DNA of 64,000 nt from Caprimulgus europaeus (Eukaryota; Chordata; Aves; Caprimulgiformes; Caprimulgidae), in the NCBI GenBank assembly GCA_907165065.1, contig OU015524.1, positions 56,895,295 through 56,959,294 on the forward strand, read 5' to 3'. Both the position numbers and the translations under genes were made by a program. Shown one piece after another: positions 62,541-64,000 of this stretch (its first letter is position 1; the number at the start of each line of letters is the position of its first letter). The notes beneath the pieces were generated by a model, which was not told the DNA's origin, ran no database searches, and worked only from the letters and a program-made list of their open reading frames with translations.

Positions 62541-64000
62541 GCAGAACTATGGTTTCCCACTTGTGACTATTCTAAATAAAAGAAGTTGCCAGAAAAACCC
62601 CCAATCTGGAGGGATGGGGGGTTCCAACCGTTTTTGCGCTTCAGAGGGCTGGGGTGGATGCAGGCGGGTTTGCTGCTTCGGTGCTTCAGTCCGATCACCG
62701 CTTTCCCCCGTTATTTGGGGAAGCCTTTCACACAGCAACAGTAATCTAGGAAATAAACAGAAAAATGTAATTTTGAGTCTGGCCCTGTATTTTACAGCCC
62801 ATTCTTTCATTACTTCCATGGGAAATGACATATTCTCCTGCAATGACCATCATCAGTTTTATTACAGAAGTGTTCTACATTCCTCGGGCTGCGGTTTTGC
62901 CCATCTGCAGGCTGCCCAGCGGGAGGCAAATACCCGCACCGGCCTCTGCACACTCGAGCCGGGCCTGGGGATTAGCAGCTAACTAAGAGATTAGCTTTTA
63001 TGTCTGGGCACTGGGGCGTTCACAGCACCCGCTACTTGAACCAGCCTGTGTGGCTGGCCGTGGAGGGATGGCTCAATGCAGAGGCCAAGCCAAAAAAGCA
63101 TGGGAACTAGCCCCCAGCTTTCCACAGCCGTGCCTAGGGTGCATCTGGGACCCTGACAGATGGTTTCAAGCTCAGTGTGCACTTCAGCAGTCAAACCCCA
63201 TGCAGGAGCTTGCTGGTGTGAGCAAAGTGACAAAGGTGCTTTTTAGCAGGACAGCTTAACCCAAGCAGAGCCGTGCATGAACGCAGTTGCTACTGTCTCT
63301 GTTGTCTCTGAGCAGCATGATCTGAATGGATTTGGCACCGTGCTGTGCAGATGTAGCTCAACAGAAGATTCTGTTTTGACCAGATCTTCATATGTCCAGA
63401 AACTGAAATGCAGGTGGCCAATGAAGAGTTGAAACAACCTTTGGGCCTGTTTGTAAAGGAAGACTGAGAAGGGATGTGAACCCATCAGCTCTCTGAGATG
63501 CCACAAAATTATGCAGTGGTTGTAGAGCACTAGAACACTTATGGAGCATTTGAGAATGAGCATAGTTGTTCCCTGAAGCAAGGGCTATGGATGTGCACAG
63601 AGAACTTTCGTGGTCTCCTTGCTGTCTGTGTGAAGAGTTGGAGGTGGGGAACTGGGAGGGGAGTTACTGTACACAGCTGCTTGCACTGAAAAAGAGAAAA
63701 GCAGTTTGTCCAAGAGAAAAACCACGTCTCATCTTCACAGTCTGAGGACCTTTATGCTTGGAGAAGTAGAAGTCAGTGTGAATATTCAAACTGGGCAGGC
63801 TGTAATGTGAGCAATGAAAAAAGTGCTGCAGTCAGGCAGAGACTGAGGAATGTAGGTCCCTGGCATACTGGTTAGCAACTGTCTGTGTTTTCAGGCAAGA
63901 TTCAATCCAAAGATGGATTGAAATAACAGACCATCCAATTTGATTGTAGCAGATCAGAGAGACACAAAAAAGCAGACAAGGAGATCTATTATAACTCAGC
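62541..64000. other. Flank downstream of the CpG block, no gene recognised
   Basis: Moderately GC-rich sequence continues to about 63.0 kb with scattered CpGs, then returns to ordinary composition. Overlapping open frames on both strands have no recognisable family. No TIAM2 coding exon is seen before the window ends. Confidence 0.55.

Noticed and set aside
15556..64000. TIAM2 coding exons
   Set aside because: The large first coding exon, PH, PDZ and DH/PH segments were looked for in the translated frames and none was seen. Only non-coding 5' parts could be present.

Overview
The window looks like avian genomic DNA. Several CR1 LINE fragments carry bird-type reverse-transcriptase text and the characteristic 3' tail built on a repeated ATTCTATG unit. 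Introns are short, and the protein-coding content is a vertebrate gene split into exons with canonical GT/AG borders. The species cannot be fixed from sequence alone. There is no bacterial, phage or plasmid content, no CRISPR array, and no endogenous retrovirus that I can recognise.

Region 1 (about 1-15,560) holds the 3' two thirds of one plus-strand gene, which I identify as SCAF8 (RBM16, SR-related and CTD-associated factor 8). I could place thirteen consecutive coding exons. Their lengths and phases join without a break into 3,288 nt (1,095 codons plus TAA). They encode, in order: a Gln-rich linker, an acidic patch, an Arg/Ser domain, one RRM with its conserved C-terminal extension, Pro/Val-rich segments, a large repeat array, an Arg/Asp-rich region and an acidic C-terminus ending in a TETEGT-type tail. 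The N-terminal CID, which binds the RNA polymerase II CTD, must lie upstream of position 1. The last exon (13,179-14,878) starts with a coding minisatellite of about 13 units of roughly 15 residues. Canonical polyadenylation signals follow at 15,527, 15,842 and 17,492.

Region 2 (about 15,560-62,300) is AT-rich and shows no recognisable protein-coding gene. It holds CR1 fragments of different ages (18.6, 20.1, 40.4-41.0, 41.2, 51.1-52.0 and 58.3 kb), simple repeats and a few isolated exon-like sequences. The best of these is a 65-nt candidate exon at 38,495-38,559. In mammals the next gene on the same strand is TIAM2, so this stretch is probably the SCAF8-TIAM2 intergenic region or TIAM2 5' non-coding territory. 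No TIAM2 coding exon is visible.

Region 3 (about 62,300-64,000) contains a short GC-rich, CpG-dense island (about 62,320-62,540) that could be a promoter or first non-coding exon, perhaps for TIAM2. That is inference.

I did not find a previously undescribed biological system here. The points most worth checking are the expanded coding minisatellite in SCAF8, the CR1 fragment ending about 35 nt from a SCAF8 3' splice site, the intronic G-run plus tandem AATAAA cluster in a gene whose product regulates polyadenylation choice, the 38.5 kb candidate exon and the 62.4 kb CpG island.
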